From positions 12,958,001-13,022,000 of the forward strand of contig NC_061482.1 in assembly GCF_022581195.2 (NCBI RefSeq): a stretch of 64,000 nucleotides of DNA, written 5' to 3'. Numbering within the stretch: position 1 is the stretch's first letter; each line of letters opens with the position of its first letter. The translations under genes and the position numbers were made by a program. The notes beneath the pieces were generated by a model. The model searched no databases, was not told the origin of the DNA, and was given only the letters and a program-made list of their open reading frames with translations. Shown here piece after piece: positions 11,800-22,777 of this stretch. This DNA comes from Helicoverpa zea (taxonomy: Eukaryota > Arthropoda > Insecta > Lepidoptera > Noctuidae).

Positions 11800-11947
11800 T
11801 GGTTGGATATAACGAACGGAAGAGAACGAACAAAGAAACGATGGATGGATGGTGTGAAAGTCGATATGGTTAGAAACAATGTTACTTGTGGGATGACGGC
11901 AGATAGAAGAATATAGAAGAAGAAAACATACGAAGACACCAAATAAA
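11800..11947 (+). mobile_element. RTE-like LINE C-terminal fragment with a premature stop
   Basis: The plus-strand frame reads KKRWMDGVKVDMVRNNVTC and then GMTADRRI, a stop, and KKKTYEDTK before the natural stop. This matches the pattern R-x-KKRWxDxVKxDM..x(M/T)T(A/S)DRRxWKKKT seen at the end of RTE-type reverse transcriptase ORFs, where the TAG replaces the expected Trp. It is a dead, 5'-truncated fragment. Confidence 0.65.
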
Positions 11948-12399
11948 ATACACTAATTTATTTTTGGTTCTCCAAAACATTGTTAAACTCTTTGCACGAA
12001 AGTTTTAGAAGAATTCCCAAATAAAATATACGAGAATCTGTTCACGAAACAGGGTAACTTTCTGTTAATTATAAAGCAAAAGCTCTGCGGAGGTTCCAAA
12101 ACAACATGGAACTGCACCTACTAAGAGATGTTAATTAATAAGCACCAGTTTCCTTACATTTTACCTGAAGTCGTATTCTGCAACGAGAATTTATTTTAGG
12201 TTCTACTGATTACAATATTTGCTCGATAAAAACCTTCAGAGTTTTTAATCATAAATAGCATTGGCATAATTAAATATGGGGTCAGGTGTAAGCCATAAAA
12301 ATGCTATATGAATTGAAATAAGTAGGAGTATTGAACTGCGAGTTGGTTAAGGTTATATTTTCCGAAATAGAAAATGAATTGAAAAAGTATTCCTAGAAC

Positions 12400-13925
12400 T
12401 TTAATAATAATAAATAATAAATAAATAATCATTTATTTCAGGATAACCCATACATTACATTTGATTAAAAAATAAAATAAAAGTACACTATTAATTACCA
12501 CCTTACATCACATTACATTATAGTTCGGCCATTCAGAGAATGCGTTCCTGACACGTCGCGATTGAACTGACGACGTAACTTTGCAATGGCGTTGCAGTTA
12601 CGATAAAAATATTTTTGCTGGTTGTTTACCGTTTTAACAATTGAGGAGCATTAAAACAACATTATTATATCAATAATCAATGAATGTTATAATTTTGTGC
12701 CAAACTGAGTGTCAAATAACTTGGTAAACAATATTTTTCTAAATCTATACTGCGCTATTACAAGGTTATGTCAGCGGTTTATATTTTGTAGTGCTGTGCT
12801 AAAAATAACAGGCAAGTATCGTAATCTGTTCTTATACAGTTATAATATAAAATAATACGTTTTGATTTTCTTTTTAAGAATTGGAAAATAATGGACTATA
12901 AGACTTAATTATAACGTTTATGAAATATAAAAATAAAACTATGACCAAACCGCATTTTTATACTTAGATTAAAAATGGTAACCCCAAATGGCGTTATGGG
13001 CCGCCATTTTGTGACGCTAAAACAGTCGTCCGTTGTCGTTTCGTGCGCATAGACCACGTTTTTCAAGTGTTTTCGATCTGTTTTTATTTGATTACCCGGC
13101 TTTTGTTAGACCGAGATATCAGGATTGATTCTGTTATTGATAATAATATAATTATACATGTAGGCGAAGATGATGATGAAGACACCACCTCCTCAAGCAA
13201 ATCGGAGTCTGATTAATATTCTGTTCGCACATTCAATTCAATGTACTTGTAACAAAGAATAAATAAAACAATTTTATTATATGAATATTACCTTTTTTTG
13301 GTTTCCACTTAAATAACTAAAATATAAAACAAATGATTCCGCCAATTTAAAACGAAAATAATCTTAAAATAATGCGGCGGTTCATTTTGAAGGAACGGTA
13401 ACGAACTCAGTGTTATGTTGTGCCCATCACTAGTCGTGACTAACTGATAGGTGTCAGGAACGCATTCTCTGAACGGCCGAAGTATAATCATTGAAATTAT
13501 AATAGAATATGTATTGAATCATTATAATTATATTAAGTTATTAATTGAAATTACATTTTTACACATTTTACATGACATTTTACAATACATGCAAGTTACC
13601 CAGGTAGTGCAATATGGGACAATCCCATTTGCCAGCAATAACGCTTAGGAGGCTGTTGGTGCTGCCACGAACTCTACTTAACAAGGAGGCAGCTCGTTTG
13701 CGTCTTATAGCATTAAAACCATCAGTATGCGCATCTGCGAACATGCCTGACGCACTACAGTAGCGTGGCAGCCCCAGCAGCATCCTAAACGCATTATTGT
13801 ACTGGACACGAAGAGTATTCATGGCTTTCTTTGTACAGTTCGTCCACAGACTACACGTGTAAACGTTTAAGCCGTGTAGAAATATTAATAAATTAATTGT
13901 GTTAGTGTAGATAAAGTAAAGCAAT
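12400..13925 (-). mobile_element. LINE fragment split by a DNA transposon
   Basis: A minus-strand frame ending at 13580 (start of recognisable similarity about 13875) reads through LYTCSLWT-like, RMLLGLPRYCSASGMF and AASLLSRVRGS-like blocks. These are typical of the region after the reverse transcriptase in lepidopteran LINE polyproteins. Its 3' UTR continues on the minus strand from 13579 to 13487, is interrupted by the element at 12523-13482, and resumes at 12518-12400. There it ends in AATAAATGATT and a TAA-rich tail. The LINE is 5'-truncated and has no full reverse transcriptase. Confidence 0.65.
12523..13482 (+). mobile_element. DNA transposon derivative with 32-bp TIRs, inserted in a LINE
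   Basis: The ends 12523-12554 and 13451-13482 are inverted copies, 30 of 32 positions matching, sharing TTCAGAGAATGCGTTCCTGA. Both ends are flanked by TATA (12519-12522 and 13483-13486), a probable target duplication of TATA or TA. Inside, near 13170-13215, a frame ends in an acidic and serine-rich tail (GEDDDEDTTSSSKSESD) with a stop and an AATAAA at about 13259. This looks like the last coding bases and polyadenylation signal of a lost transposase or host-derived exon. The length, 960 bp, is too short for an autonomous element. Confidence 0.75.
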
Positions 13926-13929
13926 GTAA

Positions 13930-15640
13930 AGGCGTAACATTATCACTATACTGTAAGGGTAACATTGAAAGGCTTTTTAGCGCTTAAAGTGTAATTATGC
14001 TTTCAGGACATATCAGGTACTTTGTTACAGGCGCAGGATTGTACGTCACTATTCGACTCAAGAAGGGAAACAAATAGATCGTGCACTCGATATTTTTAAC
14101 CGACTTCCCAAAAAGGAGGGGGTTATCAATTCGGCCGGATTTTTTTTTTTCTCAAAGATCCATAGGTTCACTAGTTTCTACTGCCAGAGTCCTGATGAAA
14201 CTTTTTCACACACAAAAATAAACAGTTGTAAAAAGTATAAATGGGCTATCACTAACATTAAAATATTTTTTCAAACCGGACCTTTACTTAGATTAGCGGT
14301 TGAAACATACATTCTCATCACCTTTATTAGTATAGATTGTAGTCTATCAATATACAGGATATGCGCTTTGTCTATTACACAATCGGGAAATTGCGATAAA
14401 CCGCATTCGATAGACACGAAATATACTATATAAGATATACACTATGTTCCTTCAGTAATTTTCTAAGAACAGTATTGACCTGTTACGTCCTGTCTCAAAC
14501 AAGTTATGCGCTTCTCCTTAGATATTATATCGATTGGAAATTATTATCGAGCGGTGATTCGATTATGAGTTTGAGCTATTTATGTCACTGTGTGAGTGTG
14601 GCATACCAAGGCTGTTTTTAGGTTAACAGTCAAACATTACTACTAACATTTGACCGTAAATAAGTACCTATGTGTATGTTATGGATTCTGATGAATTAGG
14701 TACACTTTTGATAGTACATATTGATGAAGAACCCGAGACTAAATATGAGTCGCACGGGAAGGTCTATGAAAGGTTAAGCAACGGCCGGCTCTGAGATGAA
14801 TTGTGTTGTAATGAATCTCGAATGTGAATCTTTGTAATAACGAGTTCCCAATGTTTTCGGGAGGCACGTTAAATTGTGACTTTCATTAGAAACTACATCG
14901 GGCAGACGTAAAGGGTAGCTTGAATCCTGAAATAATAAATCCCACTATAACTGCTGAATAACCTAACCGTGTAATAAGTTGCTAAATTAAAATAAAAAAA
15001 ATGCTTATTAGTAATGTGAAATTCCTATCTCTCTGCCAAATCTGCAGTAACACAAACAAAAAGGCTTTTGTACCCAAATGCAAGTCATCGGTTTACGCCA
15101 TTAATCCCGTTTTATGAATCATCGGATCTTTCTAGAACAAATTCCAAAGTGAAAATGAATGTATTTATACCAAAAACTTGGCAGTTGAATAAAATTTTCC
15201 TGGACATTGATTACTCAATCCAGTCAAAGTTTTCATTTCACGTCAACTTTTATTATACGAGGCAAGACTGTGTTTATCCAAACACCAAAAAAAATTAAAA
15301 TATGTTTGTACCTAAGAGGTGGTTCTGGCTTCCTATAATTTAAGACTTATCTTTTACCTTTACAGCATTCGTCAATAGTAATTTGTAATAGACCTTTGCA
15401 GCATTCTATAACAGTAATTTGAAGTATTTTTATGCTATTTCTGGTACAACACATACTTGTGAGTTTTACGGCAAATCTGGCCATTAGGTACATAAAATAG
15501 TCTACCCCGCTTTGAAAGGAGCGGGAGGAAGTGTCAGACTCATGCTGACTTAATCTATCCTTGATGTACTCATGAGATTGAAGGGTAATTGCAACTGCGA
15601 TGCAATGACTAATCATAATTTATTATCATTATCATCTGCC
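13930..15640. other. No gene; minor repeat scraps
   Basis: At 14098-14145 lies the motif ACCGACTTCC..AAAAAGGAGG followed by a T run. It is a repeat end common in Lepidoptera and is seen again, diverged, at 52316-52365 and 53398-53435. The rest holds no supported exon. Confidence 0.5.
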
Positions 15641-15689
15641 CTCTCTTTTTATGACTTGTATCTGGAGTTTATGGCAATCGTAGTGGCAC

Positions 15690-15830
15690 GTGAACTGATG
15701 ATTTGAAGAAATTGTGGGCAGTGGATGGATGCGGGCTGCCTAAGACCGAGATAGTGGGGCTTACTGGGGAGGCTTTCATTCTGCAGTGGACGGCAGTGGG
15801 CTGATATGATGATGATGATGATATGAATAT
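15690..15830 (+). mobile_element. RTE-like LINE 3' terminus with ATG/GAT triplet tail
   Basis: Near 15770-15800 the plus strand reads GAGGCTTTCATTCTGCAGTG and GACGGCAGTGGGCTGA, the last codons of a LINE ORF common in Lepidoptera. It is followed by TATGATGATGATGATGATAT, the trinucleotide tail characteristic of RTE-clade elements. Only the last part of the element is present. Confidence 0.55.
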
Positions 15831-15839
15831 GAGGTGAAA

Positions 15840-17400
15840 TAGAATACAATTTTTCTAACAATATCTTGTTTACATTCTTGGCAAGCTTATCTGGCGCCGA
15901 GGTTACGTAACAACTCGCTTGTCCCTAACTGTGTAAACAGAGATAGCCAAACCGCTAACAGAAACCGCATTTAGTTTTGGCATAAATATAGACATTTTAA
16001 AATAGATAAAATTGCATAATGTTGTAACGGGTTGCTATCCCGGTCCATTGTCTCGGAGTGTAACTTAAAAAAACAACAACATCTGTATTATGTACTTACT
16101 CTCTATGTGTAACTGTGTCATGTTCTTGGTAAATGGTTGAACTAATTAAAAGGAAATTTTAAACGAAGATCGATTAAAAGTTACGACGTAATAACAAGAC
16201 AACATTAGACCGGGAATCATTAGAGGATATATAAAAAATATAAAAAAATACTTAATGTTAATTAGTTCCTGTAATTGCTATTTTCTTCATAATATCAGTA
16301 GGTACGGCTATTTACACGGTCTATATCAAACGTAAATTATATTTCCATGAAGTCCGCATATGGTCGAGTAAATGGTACAAAAGCAATCTTGCATGAATAA
16401 ATTGCACTATCTGTATGTCTTCGACTCATAAACTTGGGAACAAACTTCATGGAAACCGTAATAGGATGGAAGCTTTGCAAAAGGTACAGACAGAATGAAT
16501 TTCTTAATAAAACAAAGATCTACGTGAAATACAGAACTTTTGACTTTGACTTTGAGGGCTTTCAAAGAAATCCTTTGCATGCAAGAATTATGCATTTCTA
16601 GTAGTTTTTGTTAAGCTGAATACCTGAATCAAAAAATTTTCGATCCTAAACGAACACGGAACATCTTTCCTTGCTTTTCTGCAGTCAGCTGTCGTTTCCA
16701 ATCTGAAAATTCAGTTATCAAAGCGAGAACCGTTCAGCCCGCCCTAACGAGTTTTCCTAGAAAACCAGTCAAAGAAGTAAATAAAAAGGTGACAGAAAAA
16801 GTGTTTTGCTTCAATAAATCTATAATGATCTATACCTTTATATAAAAACTAATGCCACTTTTCGTTATAATTTTATAACTCAAGAATGGTTACACCTATT
16901 CAAACCAAATGTTTAAGCTTTGTTTCGGACTGTTTAAGAACTACGTGGTTGATGTAAAGGTTGCCCAAAAGCGCTCGAGCGGTTCTTCATTTATCGCATT
17001 TTTTGTAACAAAATGGAAGCACGTACCATGTAGTGGTTAGATTATAAATCTTCGTGAGTAACTTTATTATCTGAATATTGTTCGGAGCATCAGTTTTTAG
17101 TTTTCAAATACAACGTCGGAGGTGATTGCACACCTACGCTCAACTATTTCTGTTTTCTCTGGAATGTTCGCACCTTGGAGGCTGAGAGGTGAAGCAATCT
17201 AATCCAATCTGTTCTGTAAAAACTCTGTTAATAATCATATCTTCTTATAGGTTCATTTTATCTATCCCAATTATATATCTATCTTTTGATTTCCTTACTA
17301 GAGACAGAATTTTGACATCAACCCCTAACAAGTAATGTCTAATATCTAGGTACGAGTATCTCTAGTAATTAAAACAAAAGATAGATAAAATATAAGGACC
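15840..17400. other. No gene seen
   Basis: AT-rich DNA. A GACTTT repeat scrap at 16538-16553 resembles LINE simple tails. No exon or RNA gene could be supported. Confidence 0.45.
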
Positions 17401-17407
17401 GGCCGTT

Positions 17408-18662
17408 CATCATCATTGGCCACAGAGCATCTCGGACAGATGATTGTGGCAGTGCTTGTCTATGCGGTTATTAGTGCCGCAAGCACTTTCTTTTATGACT
17501 AAATAAGCCAATAGCTGCACGACACTTCTTGCCGCATTTGTCGCAGGTGAAGCGCGGGTCGACCACGGGTGCAGCGTTCTTAATGCGAAGCCTTTTCTGC
17601 TTAATGTTGTCGAGCCAGGCTTGGTCATATATTGCAGTTCCGGTGCGCAGGTCGCGTCTCCATAAGAGCCTCTCATTGGCGCGTGCTTCCCAAGCTTTAG
17701 CGTTGATGTTGAAGCTGTCCATGTCACGTTTGCAACAAAACGTAAGTTTGGACGACCCACTCGTCTTTTTGCATCAGCAATCTGCCCGAGCATCACTTCA
17801 CGTGGCAATCTTTCGGTGTCCATACGATGAACGTGTCCCAGCCAGCGAAGTCTTCTCTGTTTCAGAATTGCTAGGATGCTGTTGCAGTTGGTCTTGCTTA
17901 GGACAGCTTCGTTAGTCACCCTGTCCTTCCAAGTGACACCGAGTATCGCGCGCAAGCAGCGCATGTGGAAAGCGTTAAGGCGACGTTCTTGCTTGGAGTA
18001 AGTGGTCCATGTTTCCGAGCCGTATAGTAGCGTGTTGAGTACGCAGGTTTTGTATACAAGGATCTTGGTAGTAATGGTGAGCTTGTTGTTTCTCCAAACA
18101 CGCGTAGAGAGTTTGCCAAAGTTGGAAGCCGCTCTTCCAATGCGAGTATCAATTTCCTTATTGTTACAAAGATTGGATGTTGTAGTAGATCCGAGATAGC
18201 AAAAGTGATCAACAATTTCTAGAGGAGTTCCATCGAGCGTAATATGAGGTGGATGGTCGACGCCTTGAGCCATGATGACAGTTTTTTTGGTGTTTATACT
18301 CATAGAATATAGGCGGCAAGCGTGATCAAATCTATTTACGAGTTCCTGTAGTTCTTGTTCAGATTTAGCTACTAGAGCTGCATCATCAGCATACAGCAGC
18401 TCGCGGACCAGTATGTCATATCGCTTGTTTTTTGATTTCAGATGTTGGATATTGAAAAGTCTTCCATCTTTTCTCGTGTGTAGGTGAATTCCGACATCAC
18501 ATTGTTTAAAGGCCTCTATCAGTATAGCCGAAAAGAAGATACCGAAAAGGGTAGGCGCTAAGACACAGCCTTGTCTTATGCCACGGTTCATGCTGAAAGC
18601 TTCTGTAGTAAGGCCGTCGAAGATAACAGAACCTTGCATGTTGTCGTGGAAAGCCTTGATTT
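17408..18662 (-). mobile_element. 5'-truncated LINE with C-terminal half of a reverse transcriptase and a zinc-finger tail, frameshifted
   Basis: A minus-strand frame from about 18660 to 17413 carries reverse transcriptase landmarks in order: GIRQGCVLAPTLF (template-binding block), LLYADDAALVA (the catalytic YADD), then KTVIMAQG and FCYLGSTTT (later palm and thumb blocks). Distal blocks SETWTTYSKQERRLNAFHMR and RRLRWLGHVHRM follow. After GRP near 17745 the frame is lost by a single-base shift. The true continuation is in another minus frame at 17722-17471 and ends with CDKCGKKC..LFSHKRKC, a C2H2-type finger, and a stop. The 3' end at 17408-17420 shows ATGATGATG. Because of the 5' truncation (the frame meets a stop at about 18661) and the frameshift it is inactive. 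The clade is RTE-like by its end structure, but I am not certain. Confidence 0.85.
17471..17745 (-). pseudogene. Shifted-frame C-terminus of the LINE polyprotein
   Basis: This minus-strand frame begins where the upstream reverse transcriptase frame breaks. It shows ARANERLLWRRDLRTGTAI and a final Cys2-His-Cys finger (CDKCGKKC, then HKRKC). One missing base in a T-rich codon run near 17740 explains the shift. It belongs to the element at 17408-18662 and is not a separate gene. Confidence 0.75.
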
Positions 18663-18664
18663 AT

Positions 18665-19455
18665 TAAATGATATAATGTAGACGTAGTTTCGGGTATTTT
18701 CCATCATGAAGTTGTTACATAGCTTCGAAATTAATCATGTTCGTGCAACAACAAAACGTTTTGGGATACCTGGAGCGATCCAGATTTTGGCGAGTAATAG
18801 GCACGTTCCTTGTCGTCTGAGCTGCACTGCAGTTGATGTAGTTTAACTATCGTTCTTACTGAAATCAAAATATGATGTTGAAAATCTATTAACAAAATAT
18901 ACTTATGGTTAATTTTAAGATTATATTTATTTTCAGATGTGATGATGACAAAGAAGAGCCCTTGTCATAGGTTTTAAATTATGTAACGTAGCTAACTGCT
19001 CAGTAGATACTTTTCGTAAATAATGTTTAATTAGTACATCATATATTACGTATTCATTTATACTACAATCTAAACGCTATATGAAGACAGCATGTTGTTA
19101 AAAAAAGTTCATATTTTTTTAGATTTTATATGTATCTATAAATACAGCGGGAAAGTTTCGTAAAACTCGAATTCTTTCGTTGGAAGTTCCAAGAAATTCT
19201 TATAGCAACAAAACATTGGTTATGTTTTTCAACACAACATTCATTTATTTGTGCCGTGTGATGGCCGACTAAGAATAGTTTTATCCTTCATTTTTGTGGA
19301 TATTACATTTTTGTGGTACCTGAAGGAAATTGTATTCGCTAATTGAACTGTATGACCATATAAAAGGAGAAATAATATTAAATTCTTTTTTAATGGAAAT
19401 ATGTTGAAAGAGTCTTTATGTACATTCTCATCGTTTTTTGGTGCAGTTGACAGTT
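18665..19455. other. No gene seen
   Basis: AT-rich sequence between the LINE and the Harbinger-like element, with no supported features. Confidence 0.5.
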
Positions 19456-19458
19456 CTG

Positions 19459-20171
19459 TCAAGCCCGGTTTCCACTGCGAAAGGGTAATGTGCGGAAAAT
19501 GGTTAGGCGGAACGGACTCCTTTTTAATGAAAGAGGTTTGCGTTTCCACCAACGAAGAGTTGGTCATTTGATTTCCACTGCAAAATGAAACTCAGATAGA
19601 GAAATGAGCGGACTGAGCTGAACGGAAAATGAGAAATGAAAAACGAATAGATAATTTCCACAGAGAACGAGTTCAGTTGAAGTTTTGAGCTGGTGTGTGT
19701 GGTCCTGTTGTTGCGATGTTATCGAGTGACACGGAATCGAGCAATGACAGTGATTATGTATACAGAAAAAAAAGCACGCAAAGAAGATTTTGGATGTGCC
19801 AGCATATTCAAGATCGTAAATTAAAAGCGGAATTTAGGCAGACAGCGAGAGAGTCCGTTCTGAACTATATAGTCGGTGCAGGCCTTGCGCAGCGGACTCT
19901 TTTCAATTTCTTTTTACTCGCTCAATCCGCCCCGCTCACCACTTTCTGTGTGGAAACGCTACTATATAAATTGTAATTGCGAGTTGAGCGGAGTCCGTAA
20001 GTACTCCGCTCCGCTCCCTAGAACTGAGCGAGCTCATTTCTACTCTTTCTACACGCTCGGCTCTTTCCGTCCGACTATTTGTTGGTGGAAATATAAGTAT
20101 GCAGTTTGCGTTTGCGAGTTTAACGAAGTCATTAATGGGTCCGTTCCGCTCGCGGTGGAAACCGGGCTTTA
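19459..20171 (+). mobile_element. PIF/Harbinger-like DNA transposon, internally deleted
   Basis: The termini are inverted repeats: AGCCCGGTTTCCAC at 19459-19472 and GTGGAAACCGGGCT at the right end (about 20157-20170). They are flanked by TCA and TTA, which would fit an eroded 3-bp TWA target duplication. Inside, from about 19716, the plus strand encodes MLSSDTESSNDSDYVYRKK followed by RRFWMCQHIQDRKLKAEFR. This acidic start with an RRFW block resembles the N-terminus of Harbinger nucleases (HARBI1-like). The frame is lost soon after, so the catalytic core is missing. Sub-repeats such as GCGTTTGCGAGTTTAACGAA occur near both ends. Confidence 0.6.
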
Positions 20172-20928
20172 ATCAGTACAAAAAATGCAATTTACTCGAA
20201 AATTGACAACTATCAACGGCACAAAACATTCGGTACCCCTTTACGTGAAAATCTGTTTCAGTAATTAAATAATGCACTCATGAGAAAACCTTTACGGGTT
20301 TTATTCAAACAGTGTTTTTCAGAAATCCGATCAGTAAAATTGAAAATGCTGAAAAACAACGAAAATTTGAATAAAAGCATAACTCTGATAGGGAAGGTTT
20401 TTTGGTTTAATTTTACTTGATATTTAAAAACATATACTCGAATGAAATAAACTAATTACAATAAGACAAGCACTTACGCGGTTAGCACTCAGCATGGTAA
20501 TTATAACAACAAGAATGTCAAAGTCATGTTAAACGTTAAACAGATGATTTTCTCAAAGTTTTCTTTCTTATGTTACCTACATATTTCAGTGGAAACGAAG
20601 CAGGCGCGGTGACTCACATACATGTTTATTTCTGAATGAATCATCTATGCGCCAACACCGCTTTTGCTCCCGTGAATAATTTCGGCATATTATTGACACT
20701 GCGATTACGTGGGATATTTAAAAGATAAATAGTGCAGTTCTCGGTAAACTTAAAGGCGGTTTGCAGCTAAATTCAGAGCACAAGTACGTGAATGTAGACC
20801 ATACACCTCACTCACCTCTGCCGCTAATTGGCTTCTCCGCAAAGACTTGAGCAAGTTTCTGTGCCGACAAGAATTGTTTGGTACGTTTTGTGTTAGTTTG
20901 CATAAAAAAGTATGAAAAAAAAATCGGC

Positions 20929-20975
20929 CAAGTGCGAGTCGGAATCGCACACGAAGGGTTCCGTACCAGGGCACG
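20929..20975 (+). repeat. Left end of the GGCCAAGTGCGAGTCGG repeat family, truncated
   Basis: The block from CGGCCAAGTGCGAGTCGG to AAGGGTTCCGTAC is the same left terminus as that of the composite element at 23684-26396. Here it breaks off and is joined directly to an R1-like LINE end. Confidence 0.6.
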
Positions 20976-21730
20976 CCACCATCGTGGCGGTAAGTCCCCT
21001 CTTTGAGGAGTGGCTCGGGAGGAGTCACGGCGCCCTCACGTACCGCATGACGCAGGTCCTCACCGGACACGGTTGTTTCGGGAGGTACCTGCACCGCATC
21101 GGTCGTGAGGAGGCGCCCGGGTGTCACCATTGTGCGGACAGCCCCGAGGACACGGTGGACCACACAGTCCAGGTGTGCCCCGCATGGGAGGGGCACCGCC
21201 GGGTCCTCGTCGAGGCTTTGGGCGGCGGCGACCTCTCGCGTCCGGCCCTGGTTCAGGCCATGGTCCGGGGCGAGAGGGAATGGGATGCCGTCGCCTCCTT
21301 CTGCGAAGCGGTCATGCTCGAGAAGGAGGAGGCGGAACGCCAGAGAGTTCGCACCTCTCATCCCGGCCGCCGCGCTGGACCAGGTAGACACCATGGGCGC
21401 CGGGTGTCGCGAGATGACTCCCGGCCACCGTAGGCGTGGGTCTGTGGGCGGTGAGTTCGGGTGGCTCATCGTCCCTCTGTCTTTCTAGACGACAGACCCG
21501 TGTCGACGGCGCGCGTTGTTCCACGCGCTCCTCAAAGAGATGTCAGCAACCCCAGCGGGGCCCAGCAGGGCCAAGGCCTGCCGGGGCTGCGGGTTGTTCG
21601 AAAGAGATACCGCGGCCCTGGTACATAAAAGGCCTATGACGGAACACGACGATTTTAGTCAGTAAGAGTCTGACACTCCCTCACCGCTGCTAACCCACAG
21701 CGGGAGGGGTCATTTGATGATTTTACGTCA
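20976..21730 (+). mobile_element. R1-like LINE 3' end (C-terminal polyprotein domain and 3' UTR)
   Basis: The plus-strand frame to the stop at 21431-21433 contains SPLFEEWLGRSHGALTYRMT, TGHGCFGRYLHRIGREEAPG and CHHC..EDTVDHTVQVCPAW. The last is the CCHC-type knuckle (C-x2-C-x9-H-x4-C) that closes R1-clade polyproteins. The GC content is far above the flanks, as usual for R1-like elements. The reverse transcriptase is missing. The 3' UTR runs to about 21730 and is followed at once by a SINE. Confidence 0.75.
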
Positions 21731-21739
21731 TCAAATTGA

Positions 21740-22012
21740 TTGACTGGACGAGCCACACACCTGAGTTTAGCTGAATAGCAGTGTTTTACAAGGAGTGACT
21801 GCCTTTTTCATCGGCCTTGACCCGGGCAACCGAAAAATGGTCAAATGACGGTCGGGACCTACAGTTTATGACCTCCGTTGTGACCTCCGAAACACAGTCA
21901 TTGGTGTCCAAGACATACATAAAAAGTACATACACACTTAGTTTGCATTGGTACTTGCCTCACCTGGAATTCAGGTTGGTTCTTTACCTACTAGGCCACC
22001 ACGACCAAACCT
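21740..22012 (-). mobile_element. SINE copy with tRNA head, minus orientation
   Basis: On the minus strand the head reads GTCGTGGTGGCCTAGTAGGT (A box) followed by a decayed B box in CTGAATTCCAGGTGAGGCA. The body shares ACACAGTCATTGGTGTCCAA and GCAGTGTTTTACAAGGAGTG with the copy at 4843-5222. It is shorter because of internal deletions. Confidence 0.65.
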
Positions 22013-22142
22013 AGCTCTGAAGGACTTTAATTACAAAAATATTTGGTGTAAAGTATACCTTTGGAATCAAATACTTAACAACATTTCGCTCTGTTTAAGC
22101 ATTTCTGCATTTACCGAATGTTATTGTAACAATGTTCGGCAT

Positions 22143-22190
22143 TGACGTCATCGGTATAAATAGTACGTAACTAACGAAGACAACGGTTCG
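22143..22190 (+). promoter_or_regulatory. CRE plus TATA core promoter-like cluster
   Basis: TGACGTCA at 22143-22150 is a perfect CRE palindrome, and TATAAATAG starts only 4 bp later at 22155. A start would be expected near 22185. An ATG at 22232 opens a 43-codon frame whose product I do not recognise, with a possible donor GTAACA near its end. It could equally be the promoter of a decayed LTR or other element. Confidence 0.35.
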
Positions 22191-22559
22191 AATATGTTAC
22201 GTCTCGCACGTTCATTTTCTCTTTTAAATGTATGGTGTTGCATATTATATGCATTTCCGAGCCTTTTAGACCTCAGAGCATTTATGGTACTTCACTGGTA
22301 AAATCAATTGCTCAATGTCAAAGCATCGTAGGTAACAACGTAATACTTATTTTTATATATATATAACCAAAACTGCCTCTTCTAAGAGCACACTGCAAAC
22401 TTTTAGTCGGTCTATAGTTTGTTCGGGCACATAAATCAGTATGAAGATGAATGTTAGACTACACATTACTAAGATCAGGTATATAGCCGGTATCAGATCT
22501 AATGAAAGCTTCGATTGGAATGAAATGACAACTGTCGACCGACTATTTACTCTGCCGTG

Positions 22560-22777
22560 TAAATACGTTTAACAGCCAGTTTCTTCATCAAAAGTAAAAG
22601 CCAAAGTGAAAATCAAAGTAATATCTAAAGTAAAAGTAACGGTCAAATTCGTTTTTTCTATTAGTTTTGCTGTCACTTTAGCCTTGAAAAAACAAATTTG
22701 ATGGTTACTTTTACTTTAGACATTACTTTGACTTTTACTTTTGATGAAGAAACTGGCCGTAAGAGTATCCGTATTTA
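22560..22777. mobile_element. Small fold-back (MITE-like) element
   Basis: The left arm from GCCAGTTTCTTCATCAAAAG (22575) is inverted at the right as CTTTTGATGAAGAAACTGGC (ending 22757). Most of about 75 bp of each arm pairs through runs of AAAGTAAAAG/CTTTTACTTT. The flanking TAAATACG and CGTATTTA extend the symmetry to 22560 and 22777. There is no coding capacity. Confidence 0.7.

Noticed and set aside
20750..21639. Several long ORFs on both strands, including a 239-codon minus-strand frame
   Set aside because: They are shadows of the GC-rich R1-like LINE frame on the plus strand (to 21433); only that frame shows the CCHC block and conserved LINE motifs.
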